Of a DNA stretch of 8,749 nt, positions 6,710 to 8,749 are shown in pieces. The stretch spans positions 1-8,749 of the forward strand of contig JAFSFK010000050.1 in assembly GCA_017435245.1 (NCBI GenBank). Direction: 5' to 3'. The first letter of the stretch is position 1. Every line of letters begins with the position of its first letter. Made by a program: the position numbers and the translations under genes. The DNA is from Oscillospiraceae bacterium. GTDB taxonomy: Bacteria > Bacillota > Clostridia > Oscillospirales > Oscillospiraceae. The notes under the pieces were generated by a model. It searched no databases. It had not been told where the DNA came from and saw nothing but the letters and a program-made list of their open reading frames with translations.

Positions 6710-7234
6710 ATGAAACGGAAAATCAATGTTTGGGACTATGCAGGGGAGATCATCGAAAAGACCGGTAACGGTGTGCTGCTGACCACCAAAGCAGGCGGTG
6801 CGGTCAACACTATGACCATCGGTTGGGGAACCGTGGGCATCCAGTGGCGCAAGCCGGTGTTTATCGCTTTTGTCCGCCAGAGCCGATATACCAAGGAACT
6901 GCTGGACAAAACCGGGGAATTTACGGTGAATGTTCCTGTGGGTGAGATCAATAAGCAAATTCTGGGTATCTGCGGCAGCAAGTCCGGCCGGGATATGGAT
7001 AAGATCAAGGAACTGGGTCTGCATTTGGAGGCGGGTGAAAAGATTTCCGTTCCCGGTATTAAGGAACTGCCCCTGACCTTGGAATGTAAGGTGATCTACA
7101 AGCAGGATCAAGTCTTGGACTATCTGGAAGAGGAAAGCCGCAGCCATTACTATGCACCCGGCTCCCGGGACGAAAACGATTACCACACCGCCTACTACGG
7201 CAAGATCGTGGATGCTTATATCATTGAAGAATAA
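6710..7234 (+). CDS. Flavin reductase-like FMN-binding protein
   Basis: Small cytoplasmic protein of the flavin reductase/FMN-binding split-barrel family (DIM6/NTAB type). Members bind FMN and pass electrons from NAD(P)H to flavin or other acceptors. The 174 residues (from the ATG at 6710) fit the family. Visible signatures are NTMTIGW at 33-39, the segment KPVFIAFVRQSRYTKELL at 48-65, FTVNVP at 71-76 and CGSKSGRDMDK at 88-98, followed by strands such as PLTLECKVIY at 121-130. Residues 131-160 are unusually rich in charged and aromatic residues. It stands alone, with its own promoter and a terminator hairpin a few bases after the stop. No oxygenase or rubredoxin partner is encoded nearby, so the physiological acceptor is unknown. 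Family assignment is good; the precise reaction is not assignable. Confidence 0.86.
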   Translation: MKRKINVWDYAGEIIEKTGNGVLLTTKAGGAVNTMTIGWGTVGIQWRKPVFIAFVRQSRYTKELLDKTGEFTVNVPVGEINKQILGICGSKSGRDMDKIKELGLHLEAGEKISVPGIKELPLTLECKVIYKQDQVLDYLEEESRSHYYAPGSRDENDYHTAYYGKIVDAYIIEE

Positions 7235-7242
7235 AAAAGTAG

Positions 7243-7274
7243 GGGAGGGGCAATGCCCCTCCCGTTTATTTTTG
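7243..7274. terminator. Bidirectional terminator between flavoprotein gene and tmcAL
   Basis: A 9-bp GC-rich stem (gggaggggc at 7243-7251 with 7255-7263) has a three-base AAT loop. On the plus strand it is followed by gtttattttt. On the minus strand it is followed, after a few bases, by a run of six T. It lies between the convergent stop codons at 7234 and 7266 and can serve both genes. The tail of the plus-strand terminator overlaps the tmcAL stop. Confidence 0.88.
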
Positions 7275-8411
7275 ATAGTACACTCTGTAATTGGCTTCCA
7301 CATCCGGTGTTTCCGGTGTGCCTGTACTGAACAGACCGTACAGAGTGCCGCAGCGGTTTTCAATGGCCCCATAGGGGTGATCTGCTTTTTCTCCAATGTT
7401 GGGATACCAGCCGGTCTGACGGGCGGTTTTTAGAATTTCTCTACCTTTATCATTCAGCGCCAGTACCCGGGCGTAGGGGGCGGGAGAGGTGAGATCTTGG
7501 GCAGTGAGTCCCAGAAATGCGCACATCACCATCCGGTCAAGCCTGCTGCGGGTGTAACGCTTGGACTTGACGGCGGTGAGGATCTCTTCCAGCGTGGCTT
7601 TTTCCCGGCACTGATGCATCAGCTTCCGCCACAAACCCTCAGAACCATAGGGCAGCGCTTCAAAATCTTCATCGGTCATCGTCCGCAGCCGGGCGAGAAT
7701 GGCCCGTTCTCCGGCTTCCAGCGTATGCACAGCCGCACCTGCAAAAACACCGGCAGCGGTTTCCGGTACAAAGGTTTGCCAATCCCGATTCTCTTGAATC
7801 AGCTGGCGCACCGCCGTGGCGGAGGGATTCTCAGGATCGGCGGTCAGACCGTGGTAATCCCCCTGCCGTTGGATAGGCACAGGTTTCATCCTGGAATTCT
7901 GGGACAAGATAGCCTTGCAGTACTCTATCGCCAGAATGTCGTTGGGCCGGGTGAGGATATCGCCATCAACACCTATGCGCTCCAGAGCGGCTTGGCGGGC
8001 AGCAGGAAAGGAAAGCCCTTTTTCCAATTCCTCTTTCAGCCTTTCAGAGAATTCCGCTGACAGCAGCGCCTGGGCGGTGGAGAGCAGGCGCTCTGCGTTC
8101 CCTGTCTCTGCGCCAAAAGAAAGCACATCACAAAAGCTGCCCAACAGCCGTACACCTATGGATGCAAAGCCCTCGGCAGAGGAAAGGGCGGCGGTCACAG
8201 GCAGCTCCAGCACCAGATCTGCGCCGCACTTCACCGCAGCTTCCGCCCGGCGCAGCTTGTCAAAAATGGCAGGCTTTCCCCGCTGGACAAAGTTGCCGCT
8301 CATAATACAAACGATCGAGCCCTCCGGGTCTGCGGCACGAATGGTATCCAGTTGCTTTTTGTGGCCCAAATGCAAAGGGTTATATTCACATATAATACCG
8401 GTGATGGCCAT
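7266..8411 (-). CDS. tmcAL: tRNA(Met) cytidine acetate ligase (TmcAL/YlbM)
   Basis: Cytoplasmic enzyme that uses ATP and free acetate to form acetyl-AMP and then N4-acetylcytidine at the wobble base C34 of elongator tRNA-Met. The 381 residues fit the family (about 380-400). The nucleotidyltransferase-type ICEYNPLHLGH at 7-17 supplies the HxGH-like motif (H14, G16, H17). SGNFVQRGKPA at 38-48, GADLVLELP at 63-71, PNDILAIEY at 156-164 and SATAVRQ at 197-203 are all typical. The ATG at 8409-8411 is preceded by AAGGGG (8420-8425, spacing about 8), a moderate ribosome site. The gene diverges from ackA, which is metabolically linked through acetate and ATP. Its own promoter is not clear: a TATAAT exists on the minus strand at 8471-8476 but has no good -35 partner. 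Confidence 0.94.
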   Translation of the reverse strand: MAITGIICEYNPLHLGHKKQLDTIRAADPEGSIVCIMSGNFVQRGKPAIFDKLRRAEAAVKCGADLVLELPVTAALSSAEGFASIGVRLLGSFCDVLSFGAETGNAERLLSTAQALLSAEFSERLKEELEKGLSFPAARQAALERIGVDGDILTRPNDILAIEYCKAILSQNSRMKPVPIQRQGDYHGLTADPENPSATAVRQLIQENRDWQTFVPETAAGVFAGAAVHTLEAGERAILARLRTMTDEDFEALPYGSEGLWRKLMHQCREKATLEEILTAVKSKRYTRSRLDRMVMCAFLGLTAQDLTSPAPYARVLALNDKGREILKTARQTGWYPNIGEKADHPYGAIENRCGTLYGLFSTGTPETPDVEANYRVYYQK

Positions 8412-8416
8412 AAAAT

Positions 8417-8445
8417 GTTCCCCTTTTTATGAAAAAAGTTCCCCT
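8417..8445. repeat. Direct repeat gttcccct upstream of tmcAL
   Basis: Two identical 8-base copies lie at 8417-8424 and 8438-8445, offset by 21 bases. Read on the minus strand (aggggaac), the copy nearer tmcAL forms its ribosome site. The second could be a chance repeat, a regulator half-site or an alternative ribosome-like sequence. The evidence is weak. Confidence 0.35.
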
Positions 8446-8451
8446 AAGGAC

Positions 8452-8480
8452 TTGAGAAAATTGTAAATATATTATACAAT
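8452..8480 (+). promoter_or_regulatory. Predicted sigma-A promoter of ackA
   Basis: TTGAGA (8452-8457) and TACAAT (8475-8480) are separated by 17 bases in an AT-rich region. The expected transcript start is near 8487, giving a leader of about 65 bases before ackA. The -10 box forms one arm of a six-base inverted repeat. Confidence 0.72.
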
Positions 8481-8492
8481 AGCTTTAGCTAT
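8460..8492. promoter_or_regulatory. Two adjoining dyads over the ackA -10 and start region
   Basis: The first dyad pairs attgta (8460-8465) with tacaat (8475-8480), which is also the -10 box. The second is atagct-tt-agctat at 8479-8492, spanning the expected transcript start. Both are positioned where a repressor would block transcription, but AT-rich DNA makes short dyads by chance, so an operator role is inference. Confidence 0.4.
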
Positions 8493-8552
8493 GGTTATAT
8501 TACCACATATCACACGAAAAGAAAATAATTTATTTTTAGGAGGACGATTCCA

Positions 8553-8749
8553 ATGAATGTTCTGATTATCAACGCCGGTTCTTCTTCTCTTAAGTACCAG
8601 CTGATGGATCCCGAGACCGGCGTGGTGTCCGCTAAGGGCCTGTGCGAGCGTATCGGTATCGATGGCCGTCTGAACCACACCAAGGCAGGCTGCGACAAGG
8701 TGGTTAAGGACATCCCCATGCCCACCCACTCTGAGGCCATTGCCGCTAC
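8553..8749 (+). CDS. ackA: Acetate kinase AckA, N-terminal part (cut by window end)
   Basis: Cytoplasmic enzyme interconverting acetyl phosphate + ADP and acetate + ATP, the energy-conserving last step of acetate fermentation. Only the first 65 codons and two more bases are in the window, against a usual length of about 400 residues. The N-terminal signature of the family is clear: [17 protein letters not shown], with N7, the S10-S12 run and K14 at the phosphate-binding site of the acetate/sugar kinase fold. ERIGIDGRL near 32-40 is also typical. The ATG at 8553 follows a strong AGGAGGA (8538-8544) with spacing 8. The frame stays open to the last base. Whether pta is nearby cannot be seen. Confidence 0.95.
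   Translation, partial: MNVLIINAGSSSLKYQLMDPETGVVSAKGLCERIGIDGRLNHTKAGCDKVVKDIPMPTHSEAIAA

Noticed and set aside
6620..7396. 258-codon open frame on the minus strand
   Set aside because: It runs through a terminator hairpin and the divergent promoter region and is antisense to the flavoprotein. The product is low-complexity and unrecognisable.
7497..8466. Two plus-strand open frames of over 180 codons (7497-8060 and 7915-8466)
   Set aside because: Both are antisense to tmcAL, whose conserved motifs fix the coding strand.
8460..8480. Rex operator upstream of ackA
   Set aside because: Outer TTGT/ACAA bases match, but the arms lack the usual inner GA/TC or TA pairs in register and the total length is off by one. 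I keep it only as a generic dyad.
8487..8552. Riboswitch or structured leader before ackA
   Set aside because: The leader is about 65 bases, AT-rich and without stable stems or a recognised aptamer motif.
1..8749. Mobile element, phage, defence or CRISPR content
   Set aside because: No transposase, integrase, terminal repeats, att-like duplications, regularly spaced repeats or toxin-antitoxin-like small genes were seen. Gene content and spacing look like core chromosome.

Overview
The window looks like an ordinary, compact chromosomal segment of a Gram-positive Firmicute, most likely a Clostridia-type gut anaerobe of the Oscillospiraceae/Ruminococcaceae kind. The taxonomic guess is inference. 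It rests on strong AGGAGG-type ribosome binding sites, a PASTA-domain Ser/Thr kinase with a PP2C phosphatase in the rlmN-stp-prkC-rsgA order of Firmicutes, a YlbM/TmcAL-type tRNA modification enzyme, an acetate kinase and moderately GC-rich coding DNA.

Layout. (1) Bases 1-4845, plus strand: a tight co-directional cluster. It holds rlmN (its 5' end lies outside the window), a PP2C phosphatase, a PASTA kinase and rsgA, with gaps of 7 and 27 bp and finally a TAATG overlap. The pair can set reversible Ser/Thr phosphorylation in response to cell-wall state, and RsgA acts in 30S ribosome maturation. A perfect 12-bp hairpin ends the cluster and also faces the convergent azlD. (2) Bases 4881-5883, minus strand: azlC-azlD, a two-subunit branched-chain amino acid exporter. 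Its near-consensus promoter sits inside a perfect 11-bp dyad. (3) Bases 6011-7234: a YitT/YczE-type membrane protein (minus) and a flavin-reductase-like FMN protein (plus), diverging from back-to-back promoters. (4) Bases 7266-8411, minus strand: tmcAL (ylbM), facing the flavoprotein gene across a second bidirectional terminator. (5) Bases 8553-8749, plus strand: the first 65 codons of ackA, diverging from tmcAL across a 141-bp AT-rich region with a strong promoter and two dyads.

No intergenic stretch exceeds 300 bp. I see no tRNA, rRNA, riboswitch, CRISPR array, insertion sequence, phage gene or attachment site, and no sign of recent transfer. I found no new multi-gene system. The points worth a second look are regulatory (the azlCD dyad promoter and the tmcAL/ackA divergent region), the C-terminal tail of the PASTA kinase, and several start codons that are probably placed wrongly by a simple longest-ORF reading.
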